Origin: Nitrosopumilus sp. UBA526
Lineage (GTDB): Archaea > Thermoproteota > Nitrososphaeria > Nitrososphaerales > Nitrosopumilaceae
Direction: 5' to 3'
Length of the DNA: 51,753 nt
NCBI GenBank assembly: GCA_002506665.1
Contig: DAXZ01000055.1
Location: 3,922 to 55,674 of the forward strand
Shown here: in pieces, positions 7,296 to 14,726 of the stretch
Numbering within the stretch: position 1 is the stretch's first letter
Layout of the letters: every line of letters begins with the position of its first letter
The notes under the pieces: generated by a model
Seen by the model: only the letters and a program-made list of their open reading frames with translations
Databases searched by the model: none
Told to the model about the DNA's origin: nothing
Program-made: the position numbers and the translations under genes

Positions 7296-8822
7296 ATGAT
7301 TGTCTGTGCAGTATTGCTGGCCGGTTCATTTTCTCAGAGCGTATCTGGATTTCCGGAATACGAGTATCTCACAGAGTGGGGCTCATTTGGGATTGTAGAC
7401 GCTGGTCATTTTTCACATCCCCAGTTCATTGCAGTAGATGATGAGGGTAGCATCTATGTAAGTGACCTAGGTAACAAGCGAGTTCAGAAATTTACAAGTG
7501 ATGGGCAATACATGACTCAGTGGGGCAAGAGCGGAAAGCTGCCAGGAGAGTTTCACTATCCTTCAGGAATTGCAGTCTCTGATGATCATGTCTTTGTAGC
7601 TGACCGTAATCTTAACAGGGTTCAAAAGTTTACCACCGATGGGGACTTTGTCTCACAATGGGGAGGAAAAGGAATCCATGAGGGACAACTTTACTTTCCA
7701 AATGGAATCGCAATAAATAACGGAACAGTTTATGTCGTAGATACCGGAAACCAGAGAGTCCAGATGTTTACCACCGATGGGGACTTTGTCTCATCCTTTG
7801 GTTCAAGCGGCCTAGGCAAAGGTCAGTTCTTAACTGCAGTCGGTATAGACATTGACGATAACGGGGACGTGTATGTTGCTGACAGGGGAAACGGCAAGAT
7901 AGAAAAGTTTGATGCAGACGGTGAGTTTCTAAGATCATTTTCATTTTATTCACAAAAATATGTATTTGCACCACAGGCAGTAACAGTTGATCCTGCAGGC
8001 AAGTTGTTTATCGTAAACTCTGCAGACGAGAGAATCCTGCATCTGTCTCAGGATTCAGAGCCAAGGCTGAATTTCTTTAGTCAGATGGGGCCATATCCTA
8101 ACTCGTTTGATATAATCACAGATACCGCAATTGGGATTAACGGCGAGTTGCTAGTTGTAGATTCTGCAAGCCACACCATAAAGTCATTTGAAACACCGTT
8201 TTACACCGAGCCAAAAGTTACTGAGGCGCCAGTTATAGTCAGCGACCAAGGCAACCCAGTGATTATTGCACCTCGCTCATTTGAGATAGACGCCTATGAT
8301 CTCCTAACCATGATATCAATTGGCAGTGCAACTGCAACAGATGAGGACGGTATTAGCTCAATTACCAACAATTCAACAGGTGTATTTTCCCCAGGCGTGA
8401 CTACAATAGTCTGGAGTGCAGTCGATGTCAATGGATATTCATCTAGTGCATATCAGACAGTCACAGTAAAGGTATGTGGAGATGCATATTCAAAGTATCA
8501 CGTGATCAATGGAACCCAAGGGGATGATGTCATCCAAGGAACAGATGGAGATGATGTGATCTTTGGACTGGCAGGAAATGATCTCATTTCTGGCGGACTT
8601 GGAGACGACTGCATCTTTGGAGGCCACGGCGATGATATTATCCTAGGCGGTGACGGAGATGATACCATAAGAGGCAGATCCGGTAATGACATACTAAAAG
8701 GACAGTCCGGAGCAGATTTGATTTATGCCGGGGCTGGCTTTGATGTAATAAATGGCGGTGAAGACATTGATCGATGTTATCAGGATTCAGGAAAAGACAT
8801 GCTGTTAAATTGTGAATCATAG
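7296..8822 (+). CDS. Secreted NHL-repeat / RTX Ca2+-binding protein
   Basis: A large extracellular or cell-surface protein. After a signal-like hydrophobic start (MIVCAVLLAGSFSQ) come about six NHL beta-propeller blades (GIAVSDDHVFVADRNLNRVQKF type), then an HYR/Ig-like domain (SATATDEDGISS). About five or six RTX nonapeptide units (GGxGxDxI, for example GLAGNDLI, GGHGDDII, GGDGDDTI) follow, with a closing DxxxDMLLNCES tail. RTX units form Ca2+-loaded beta rolls, often after secretion. Two adjacent blades share the identical stretch FTTDGDFVS, a sign of recent blade duplication. ATG 7296 begins the hydrophobic segment. An in-frame TTG at 7272 would add eight residues. Confidence 0.88.
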   Translation: MIVCAVLLAGSFSQSVSGFPEYEYLTEWGSFGIVDAGHFSHPQFIAVDDEGSIYVSDLGNKRVQKFTSDGQYMTQWGKSGKLPGEFHYPSGIAVSDDHVFVADRNLNRVQKFTTDGDFVSQWGGKGIHEGQLYFPNGIAINNGTVYVVDTGNQRVQMFTTDGDFVSSFGSSGLGKGQFLTAVGIDIDDNGDVYVADRGNGKIEKFDADGEFLRSFSFYSQKYVFAPQAVTVDPAGKLFIVNSADERILHLSQDSEPRLNFFSQMGPYPNSFDIITDTAIGINGELLVVDSASHTIKSFETPFYTEPKVTEAPVIVSDQGNPVIIAPRSFEIDAYDLLTMISIGSATATDEDGISSITNNSTGVFSPGVTTIVWSAVDVNGYSSSAYQTVTVKVCGDAYSKYHVINGTQGDDVIQGTDGDDVIFGLAGNDLISGGLGDDCIFGGHGDDIILGGDGDDTIRGRSGNDILKGQSGADLIYAGAGFDVINGGEDIDRCYQDSGKDMLLNCES

Positions 8823-8949
8823 TCTTTGGTAATTCCTTAGATATCTGGATAGTAGGAACAGATTTACATTTACTGTCTTGTTTTCGTAAGACTGATTTGC
8901 CAAAATGCGATCAGAGCAGGCAGTATAGCTTGATCATGTTAACTATATA

Positions 8950-8969
8950 GAACAATATACTATATGTTC
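8950..8969. promoter_or_regulatory. GAACA-N10-TGTTC inverted repeat before the phosphate-uptake genes
   Basis: GAACA at 8950-8954 and TGTTC at 8965-8969 are exact inverted half sites around AT-rich sequence, centred about 45 bp before the PhoU-like gene. The TATA-like ATATACTATAT overlaps the right half, so a bound dimer would block or compete for TBP/TFB. Its position suggests an operator for phosphate control. The binding protein is unknown. Confidence 0.4.
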
Positions 8970-9004
8970 ACTAGTCTTATGACCGGCGATATAATCATCA
9001 AATC

Positions 9005-9634
9005 ATGGGACAATGGCTATCTTGGATCAAATCCAATGAGAAAGAACTCTTGACGATTCTTGACAACTTGGCAAGAAAGGCAGTTGAGACAGCCGAAGCA
9101 GTAGTGGTCTTGTTTGAGGACATTGGTAATGAACAGCAGGTAAGAAAGATTCACGAGCTTGAAACCCAGGCAGATGTATTGACACGTGATATCTTTTCTG
9201 AACTAAACAAGACCTTCATTACTCCACTAGACCGGGAGGACATGCAACGAATTGCATCAAAGATTGACGATGTGATTGATTTTATGGATGGAATTGCAGC
9301 AAGGGTTTACAGCTACAAGATCACCGACCCCCCACCATATACAAAAGAGATAGCAGCTGAACTAGTAAAGGCCACAAAAGAGGTAGAATACATGATTTCA
9401 AAACTGCAGAAAATAAAGAATCCCAAAGACATGATTGAGCACTGCAGAAACACGAGTGATATTGAGCATGTAGTTGATGATCTATACAGGGATGCCATAA
9501 GAGAACTCTTTGAGACAGATGATGCAATCAAGATCATAAAGCTAAAGGACATCTATGAGACCATGGAGACGGCATCTGACAGGTGTGTAGATGTTGCAGA
9601 TGTCATCGAAGATATCGTTTTAAAATATACCTGA
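9005..9634 (+). CDS. PhoU-like DUF47 phosphate transport regulator
   Basis: A 209-aa all-helical cytosolic protein of the DUF47/PhoU-like family, recognised by its length, the helix ELETQADVLTRDIFSELNKTFITPLDREDM and the following DDVIDFMDGIAARVYSY. DUF47 proteins are usually encoded next to PiT permeases and are thought to modulate them. Here the PiT gene follows after 9 bp, so the two are an operon. A possible operator lies at 8950-8969. There are no membrane segments. Confidence 0.9.
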   Translation: MGQWLSWIKSNEKELLTILDNLARKAVETAEAVVVLFEDIGNEQQVRKIHELETQADVLTRDIFSELNKTFITPLDREDMQRIASKIDDVIDFMDGIAARVYSYKITDPPPYTKEIAAELVKATKEVEYMISKLQKIKNPKDMIEHCRNTSDIEHVVDDLYRDAIRELFETDDAIKIIKLKDIYETMETASDRCVDVADVIEDIVLKYT

Positions 9635-9643
9635 GATGGTACA

Positions 9644-10630
9644 ATGATAGAGATAGCTATAGGTGCAATCATTGTTGCATTAATCTTTGATTTTGTAAAC
9701 GGTTTTAATGATTCGGCAAACTCTGTTGCCACCGTAATTGGAACGCGTGTCCTAAAACCCATCCATGCAGTAGGCATGTCTGCAGCTATGAATTTCATCG
9801 GGCCTTTTGTTTTTGGAGTTGCCGTTGCAACCACCATTGCAAAGGGAATTGTCAGTCCTGATGATATCACAGTATACATGATCATAGGCGGATTAGCAGG
9901 CGCAATTAGTTGGAGTGTACTTTGTACCTACTTTGGATTACCAATCTCAAACAGCCATTCATTGATAGGTGGAATTATGGGTGCAGGTATTGCAGGACTG
10001 GGATTTGAAAAATTAGTCTATGGTGGTCTAACCAAAGTCTTTGCAGGAATTGTAATTGCGCCAATCGGGGGAATAATATTTGGTATTTTGCTGACAGGAC
10101 TAATCATCACAGTCTTTGCTAGTCGCAGACCAGGACCGGTAAACAAGACTTTTGGAAGACTGCAGATAATCTCATCTGCGTGGTTTGCCCTAACTCACGG
10201 GGCAAATGACGGACAAAAGACCATGGGAATAATAGTGCTAATCTTGTTCTCTGCAGGATTGATTCCCGAACTTGAGATGCCACTGTGGGTAATCTTTGCT
10301 GCTGCCACAGCGATGGGCCTAGGAACCTTCTTTGGAGGATACAAGGTAATCAAGACACTTGGAGTCAAGATCACACGACTAAAGCCATACCAAGGGTTTG
10401 CCGCAGAGACCGGAGGTGGCATGATGCTTGCAGTATTTGCAATCTTTGGGATTCCTGCTAGCACCACACACGCAATAACAGGCACCATCATGGGTGCAGG
10501 TGCGGCACGTAGAAAACGTGCCGTAAGATGGAAGGTCAGCAGGCAGATCATATTTTCATGGGTAATTACCATCCCGGGTAGCGCTGCAATGGCAATAGGA
10601 TTTACGGTTCTTATCCACCTGTTTGTTTGA
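9644..10630 (+). CDS. pitA: PiT-family inorganic phosphate transporter
   Basis: A 328-aa integral membrane permease with about ten helices. It carries the two PiT signature repeats, one near the start (DFVNGFNDSANSVATVIGT) and one in the second half (ALTHGANDGQKTMGI), both with the conserved Asn-Asp, and the SHSLIGGIMGAG / TTHAITGTIMGAG pair of inverted-topology loops. The family imports metal-phosphate or phosphate with H+ or Na+. It is in an operon with the DUF47 gene. A MITE begins 5 bp after its stop codon. Confidence 0.94.
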   Translation: MIEIAIGAIIVALIFDFVNGFNDSANSVATVIGTRVLKPIHAVGMSAAMNFIGPFVFGVAVATTIAKGIVSPDDITVYMIIGGLAGAISWSVLCTYFGLPISNSHSLIGGIMGAGIAGLGFEKLVYGGLTKVFAGIVIAPIGGIIFGILLTGLIITVFASRRPGPVNKTFGRLQIISSAWFALTHGANDGQKTMGIIVLILFSAGLIPELEMPLWVIFAAATAMGLGTFFGGYKVIKTLGVKITRLKPYQGFAAETGGGMMLAVFAIFGIPASTTHAITGTIMGAGAARRKRAVRWKVSRQIIFSWVITIPGSAAMAIGFTVLIHLFV

Positions 10631-10634
10631 TAAC

Positions 10635-10770
10635 GTTTGTCGTATAATTCATTAAATCGCACCAAAATCAACGATATGAATAATGCTAGAAGGGCATTAC
10701 GTCAGGATATGGACACAATATCACCAATTTTGTCTAAATAATATGTTGAATTTGGAATTATGCGACAAAC
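10635..10770 (+). mobile_element. MITE copy A (136 bp) between pitA and sbtA
   Basis: The element is bounded by imperfect terminal inverted repeats: left GTTTGTCGTATAATTC (10635-10650) and right GAATTATGCGACAAAC (10755-10770), 15 of 16 positions matching. The full 136 bp recur, inverted and roughly 85% identical by eye, at 49234-49372. There is no coding capacity, so it depends on a transposase elsewhere. Flanking target duplications are not clear at this copy, which suggests an older insertion. It lies in the 194-bp gap between the pitA stop and the sbtA start and could affect transcription of either. Confidence 0.8.
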
Positions 10771-10824
10771 CTGATTTGATGTCTTGATTTTTATTTTACC
10801 TGAATTTTTTGTTGAGATATTCAG

Positions 10825-11904
10825 ATGGATATATTACAACTAATTCAGGCAAACCTGCTTACGCCCATAATTCTATTCTTTTTGTTTGGAATAATTGCAG
10901 CTAGAATAAAGTCTGATTTAAAGATCCCAGAGGCCATATCTGAATTTTTGCCAATCTATCTTCTAGCCGCAATCGGGCTTCATGGAGGAATAGCGATGAG
11001 AAATACAGGGTTTGAGAATATGTTGGTTCCAATGCTAGTTGCAATCGGGTTGTCCTTGCTGTTTACGTTAAATCACTATCAAATTTTGCGGAGACTTGGT
11101 AAATTCAGTATCTTTGATTCTTATGCATTGGCATCCACCTATGGCGCAGTAGGAGCCGTAACGTTCTCAGTCGGATTGTCCTTTCTCAAAAACCAGGGAG
11201 TGACATCAGAGGGGTACCTAGCTGCAGTATTGGCGGTTTTAGAGCCGGCGGCCTTTATCATGGCAATATTTCTGACAAACATGGCAGTCTCAAAACAGAT
11301 TCGCCAGAAAAAAAAGTCCTTTGCAAAATATGATACGTCTGAGATGGGCATTGATAGTGCAAAGACAAAGCTGACCCAGGTATTGCACGAATCAGTCACA
11401 GGCAAGGCCATTGTGATTCTCCTAGGAAGCATAATCATTGGTTATATCATAGGAGAGCAGGGGTTTGACTCGATCAGAATTGTTTTTGATGAGATGTTTA
11501 CAGGCGCGATTGTCATCTTTATGATCGAGATGGGCATAATTGCAGGTCAGAGGTTAGATGACATCAGACGGGTAGGTATCTTTCTGACTGCGTTTGCAGT
11601 AATCATGCCCACATTCAACGGGGTTATCGGAGTCCTAGTTGCAACCGCAATGGGTCTGAGCATAGGCGGCTCTGTAATGTTTGGTCTACTTTTGGCTAGT
11701 GCGTCATTTATCGCCGCTCCTGCAGTTCTTCGTCATGCAATCCCGCAAGCAAAGCCTAGTCTTTACATTACGTCAGCTCTAGGAATCACGTTTCCATACA
11801 ATATAATTGTCCTGCTTCCAATCATGTTTACAATCTCAGCGGCAGTACATAATACAGAGGTAGTAATAGACATATTCCGTCACATGGCAGAGGTATTGGT
11901 ATGA
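10825..11904 (+). CDS. sbtA: SbtA-family (DUF897) sodium-dependent bicarbonate transporter
   Basis: A 359-aa membrane protein with about ten helices in two five-helix halves, joined by a charged cytosolic loop (KQIRQKKKSFAKYDTSEMG) as in cyanobacterial SbtA. Recognisable segments include FLPIYLLAAIGLHGG, STYGAVGAVTF, AVLEPAAFIMAIFL, ASASFIAAPAVLR and ALGITFPYNII. SbtA imports HCO3- with Na+. In a thaumarchaeon it could supply bicarbonate to the acetyl-CoA/propionyl-CoA carboxylase of the 3-HP/4-HB cycle; that is inference. The stop overlaps the start of the PII-like gene (ATGA), which is how SbtA and SbtB are usually paired. Confidence 0.88.
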   Translation: MDILQLIQANLLTPIILFFLFGIIAARIKSDLKIPEAISEFLPIYLLAAIGLHGGIAMRNTGFENMLVPMLVAIGLSLLFTLNHYQILRRLGKFSIFDSYALASTYGAVGAVTFSVGLSFLKNQGVTSEGYLAAVLAVLEPAAFIMAIFLTNMAVSKQIRQKKKSFAKYDTSEMGIDSAKTKLTQVLHESVTGKAIVILLGSIIIGYIIGEQGFDSIRIVFDEMFTGAIVIFMIEMGIIAGQRLDDIRRVGIFLTAFAVIMPTFNGVIGVLVATAMGLSIGGSVMFGLLLASASFIAAPAVLRHAIPQAKPSLYITSALGITFPYNIIVLLPIMFTISAAVHNTEVVIDIFRHMAEVLV

Positions 11905-12203
11905 AATTCTATAACGTAAAACTGCTTACAATTACCTGCGAGATTCTTGCCAGAAAAAAGATCATCGGGATCTTGGACGGTCATGGCATTACTGGATATA
12001 CCACTTATGAGGTAGATGGAAATGGTGCACGTGGCATTCGTGGTCAGGGATTAAAGAACGAAAAGAATGTCAAAATCGAGGTGATTATGCGCGATGAAAA
12101 ACTGCAAGATGTTGTAGAGGAGATTTCAAGAACCATGTTTGCAAACTTTGCCCTAGTCTTGTATGTCAGCGATATTGGTATAGTGCGAACCGAAAAGTTC
12201 TAA
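11901..12203 (+). CDS. sbtB: SbtB-like PII-family regulatory protein
   Basis: A 100-aa ferredoxin-like PII-superfamily protein. It resembles cyanobacterial SbtB along most of its length: an opening strand VKLLTITCEILARKKI, the loop motif GYTTYEVDGNGARGIRGQG where SbtB has its T-loop nucleotide site, and the closing strand ALVLYVSDIGIV. It lacks the C-terminal CGPxGC redox loop of many cyanobacterial SbtB proteins, so adenyl-nucleotide sensing without that redox switch is the likely mode. It overlaps sbtA by 4 bp and presumably binds and gates SbtA. It converges on arsR with a 4-bp overlap. Confidence 0.85.
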   Translation: MKFYNVKLLTITCEILARKKIIGILDGHGITGYTTYEVDGNGARGIRGQGLKNEKNVKIEVIMRDEKLQDVVEEISRTMFANFALVLYVSDIGIVRTEKF

Positions 12204-12499
12204 CAGCATTTATCGTCAGAACACAAGACTGGGATCTTTTTACTTGCCTTTGTGACACTTGATATCAGTTCTGATAGCTGTTTGTTTGATATTGTATACA
12301 TTACTTTTTTACCCTCGTCTCGTGATTTGACTATACCACACATCTTTAGTGTCTTTAGATGGTGCGAGACCAGTGGCTGATCCTTCCCGAGTCTCTCTAC
12401 AAAGTCATTGACACAGAGTTCCCGGTCTTGCTGCAACAACTCTAAAATTTCAAAACGTGTCTCATCACAGATGCACCGCAAGAGACTGACTCCATTCAT
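12200..12499 (-). CDS. arsR: ArsR/SmtB-family winged-helix repressor
   Basis: A 99-aa metalloregulator-type repressor. The wHTH core is clear: FEILELLQQ, then the recognition region QPLVSHHLKTLKMCGIV and the wing RDEGKKVMYTI. Possible metal or metalloid ligands are Cys in RCICDET and RELCVND and a cysteine cluster at the very C-terminus (CSDDKCC), unlike the classic ELCVCDL site of E. coli ArsR. It diverges from the arsC-like/aquaporin pair with a 42-bp gap containing both promoters, so it should repress that pair and itself. Confidence 0.87.
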   Translation of the reverse strand: MNGVSLLRCICDETRFEILELLQQDRELCVNDFVERLGKDQPLVSHHLKTLKMCGIVKSRDEGKKVMYTISNKQLSELISSVTKASKKIPVLCSDDKCC

Positions 12500-12510
12500 A
12501 TCAATTTAGA

Positions 12511-12531
12511 TTTATATAAACTAGTATTTAT
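12511..12531. promoter_or_regulatory. Overlapping divergent promoters of arsR and the arsC-like gene
   Basis: TTTATATAAA (12511-12520) is centred 26 bp before the ATG at 12542, an ideal TATA box for leaderless transcription rightwards. TAGTATTTA (12523-12531), read on the other strand, is about 28 bp before the arsR ATG. The two promoters are therefore interleaved and a single bound ArsR dimer could shut both. Confidence 0.5.
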
Positions 12532-12541
12532 GTGATAATGA

Positions 12542-12739
12542 ATGTCTAAAAACATGCTCTTTGTGTGCACAGAGAACGCAGGTAGCATAGACAAGATAAC
12601 AAGTCCTTTGCTGTCAAATGATATGACAGATTTGGATACCGCTCATCCAAAAGAAAAAAACATCCAAGATATCAGAGTTCGTGACAAGATAAGAGCAGAG
12701 GTGGCAAATCTCATCAGAACGCCTGAGGCAGTCAGCTAA
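12542..12739 (+). CDS. Internally deleted arsenate reductase (ArsC/LMW phosphatase fold), 65 aa
   Basis: The N-terminus (NMLFVCTENAG) is the start of a low-molecular-weight phosphatase-type ArsC P-loop, which normally continues with Arg-Ser-Gln-Met. The C-terminal half (HPKEKNIQDIRVRDKIRAEVANLI) matches the final helix of the same family. The middle of the usual roughly 135-residue protein is absent and the P-loop Arg is replaced by IDKITSP, so arsenate reduction should be impossible. The frame is open, has a good promoter, and its stop overlaps the aquaporin start by one base (TAATG), implying it is still translated. It could be a decayed gene kept as a coupling leader, or a shortened regulatory protein. 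Confidence 0.65.
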   Translation: MSKNMLFVCTENAGSIDKITSPLLSNDMTDLDTAHPKEKNIQDIRVRDKIRAEVANLIRTPEAVS

Positions 12740-13422
12740 TGGCATACTCTAATTTGCAAATATTTGTAGTCGAGTTTCTCGGAACCTTTATTCTCATAGT
12801 CTTTGCAACGGGCTCGATAGTTTATGATGCAGAAATATTTGATGGGGGTTTAGGAATTCCGTTTGCGGCTTTGGCGCCATTTATTGCCCTAATGATTGGT
12901 GTGTATTCCTTTAGGAGAGTATCTCTGGCCCACTTTAATCCCGCAGTAACCATAGGGTATTACATTACAGGCCACATATCAAAGATTCAGGTAGTATACT
13001 ATACCATAGCAGAACTGGCAGGCGCATTGCTAGGCTCTGCCTTTGTTTTGACATTTGTTGGAGATAAAGCCAGTCTTGGGGCAAATGCCCCAAACCACGA
13101 CTTTGCAATATATGTAATATTTCCAGTAGAGATCCTAGCTTCGGCAATGCTGATGGGTGTTATCTTTTATGTCGTGTATACTAGAGGATTGAGGGGGTTT
13201 AGCGGAGTCGCAATCGGAGGAATTGTGGCACTAGATATCTTGTTTTTGGCAACAGTCTCAGGCGCATCAATGAACCCCGCCCGTTCACTAGCACCGGCAC
13301 TACTCTCAGAGACATTTGAGAACCTCTGGATATACCTGACTGCCCCATATATTGGAACAGCTATTGCCGCGGTATTGTTTAGAAAAAAATTCCAAGCACA
13401 AAGAGCAGTAAACTACGAATAA
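12739..13422 (+). CDS. MIP-family aquaporin/aquaglyceroporin (AqpS-like metalloid channel?)
   Basis: A 227-aa six-helix channel with both NPA boxes: FNPAV (N67-A69) preceded by His65, and MNPARS (N179-R182), whose Arg is part of the selectivity filter. The family passes water, glycerol or small neutral solutes. Placed after arsC-like sequence and opposite arsR, it resembles the arrangement known in Sinorhizobium (arsR-aqpS-arsC), where AqpS lets arsenite leave the cell. Because the arsC copy here is broken, arsenite passage without arsenate reduction is the most that can be inferred. Its start overlaps the upstream stop by 1 bp. Confidence 0.88.
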   Translation: MAYSNLQIFVVEFLGTFILIVFATGSIVYDAEIFDGGLGIPFAALAPFIALMIGVYSFRRVSLAHFNPAVTIGYYITGHISKIQVVYYTIAELAGALLGSAFVLTFVGDKASLGANAPNHDFAIYVIFPVEILASAMLMGVIFYVVYTRGLRGFSGVAIGGIVALDILFLATVSGASMNPARSLAPALLSETFENLWIYLTAPYIGTAIAAVLFRKKFQAQRAVNYE

Positions 13423-13445
13423 TAACAACCTCAAAGTGTCACTAA

Positions 13446-14726
13446 ATGATGTCCGAATCCAAAAAGCTCTTTGGCATTGCAAAAAAGTCAATTCCGTCAG
13501 GTGTTAACAGTCCTGTCAGATATTTTGAGCCGTATCCGTTCTTTACAAAAAAGGCAGATGGTGCATACATTTGGGATGTAGACAACAAACGCTACATTGA
13601 TTTTTGCAATGGTTATGGTGCACTGCTTTTAGGACACAGGCGAAAGGAGATAACAAAGTCCGTATCAGCCCAGCTATCAAAGGGGGTACTCTACTGCACA
13701 CCCACTAAATCCGAGATAGAACTTGCAGAGTTGATCATCAGAAATTTCCCATCAATTGACAAGGTGAGACTGACAAATACGGGCGGGGAGGCAACGATGA
13801 CTGCAATCAGACTGGCACGCGGATTTACAAAAAAGAAAAAGATTATAAAATTTGAAGGATGCTACCACGGCGCACATGACTCGGTCTTGGTAAGGGCAGG
13901 GTCTGGTTTTGCACATAACGGAATCTCAGTATCTGAGGGCGTATTAGATGAGGTTGCAAAAAACACATTGGTTGCAGAGTACAACAATATCCAAGACCTG
14001 CAAAACATAATCAGGAGAAACAAGGATATTGCCGGAGTTATAGTAGAGCCGATACCTGCCAACATGGGACTAGTCCTGCCCAAGGAGAACTTTGTGTCTG
14101 ATCTGCAGAAAATTACAAGAGAAAACAACATACCGCTAATCTTTGATGAGGTTGTCACAGGATTCAGGATTGCACCAGGCGGGGCTCAGGAATTTTTTGG
14201 AGCAAAGCCTGACATAACTACAATGGCCAAGGCGTTGGGTAACGGATTTACAATATCAGCAGTAGGCGGTAGAAAAGAGATAATGGACCTGCTTGCCCCA
14301 AAAGGCAAGGTATATCAGGCAAGCACGTTTGCTGGCAATCCCGTATCTGTGAGTGCGGCAATCAGCTCAATTAAGACAATTAACAAGATAAAAAACAAAA
14401 TGTATTCCAAGCTTGAGAGGTTTAACATGGCATTCTCGGCAGGCCTTGATGACATAGCCAAGGACATGAGGATTCCGCACCACATCAACTCGACGGCATC
14501 AATGTTTCAGATCTTTTTTACTGACAAGCCAGTTATTAATTACAAGACATCAAAGAATGCAGACGCACGGAAATTCCAAAAAATGTTCAAGACCCTGCTA
14601 AAGAACAATGTCTTTATTGCACCATCACAGTTTGAGACAGTATTTCTCTCTGATGCCCACACAGAGATTGATATGAACAAAGCCCTTGATGCATACCATT
14701 TGGCACTAAAGTCGGTGAAGAGTTGA
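13446..14726 (+). CDS. hemL: Glutamate-1-semialdehyde 2,1-aminomutase
   Basis: This PLP enzyme makes 5-aminolevulinate from glutamate-1-semialdehyde, the second step of C5-route tetrapyrrole synthesis. At 426 aa it is family length and has PSGVNSPVR and NGYGALLLGH near the start, TGGEATMTA for phosphate binding, DEVVTGFR and the Schiff-base Lys262 in MAKALGNGF. Here the usual GTE of TNSGTEA reads GGE. It begins ATGATG; either ATG may be used. Its stop overlaps hemC by 1 bp, and it heads the hemL-hemC-cobA-hemD operon. It starts only 23 bp after the aquaporin gene, so read-through from there is possible. Confidence 0.93.
   Translation: MMSESKKLFGIAKKSIPSGVNSPVRYFEPYPFFTKKADGAYIWDVDNKRYIDFCNGYGALLLGHRRKEITKSVSAQLSKGVLYCTPTKSEIELAELIIRNFPSIDKVRLTNTGGEATMTAIRLARGFTKKKKIIKFEGCYHGAHDSVLVRAGSGFAHNGISVSEGVLDEVAKNTLVAEYNNIQDLQNIIRRNKDIAGVIVEPIPANMGLVLPKENFVSDLQKITRENNIPLIFDEVVTGFRIAPGGAQEFFGAKPDITTMAKALGNGFTISAVGGRKEIMDLLAPKGKVYQASTFAGNPVSVSAAISSIKTINKIKNKMYSKLERFNMAFSAGLDDIAKDMRIPHHINSTASMFQIFFTDKPVINYKTSKNADARKFQKMFKTLLKNNVFIAPSQFETVFLSDAHTEIDMNKALDAYHLALKSVKS

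Noticed and set aside
10195..10671. Minus-strand 158-codon frame overlapping pitA and the MITE
   Set aside because: It is a shadow of the PiT permease on the opposite strand; its first residues come from MITE copy A.
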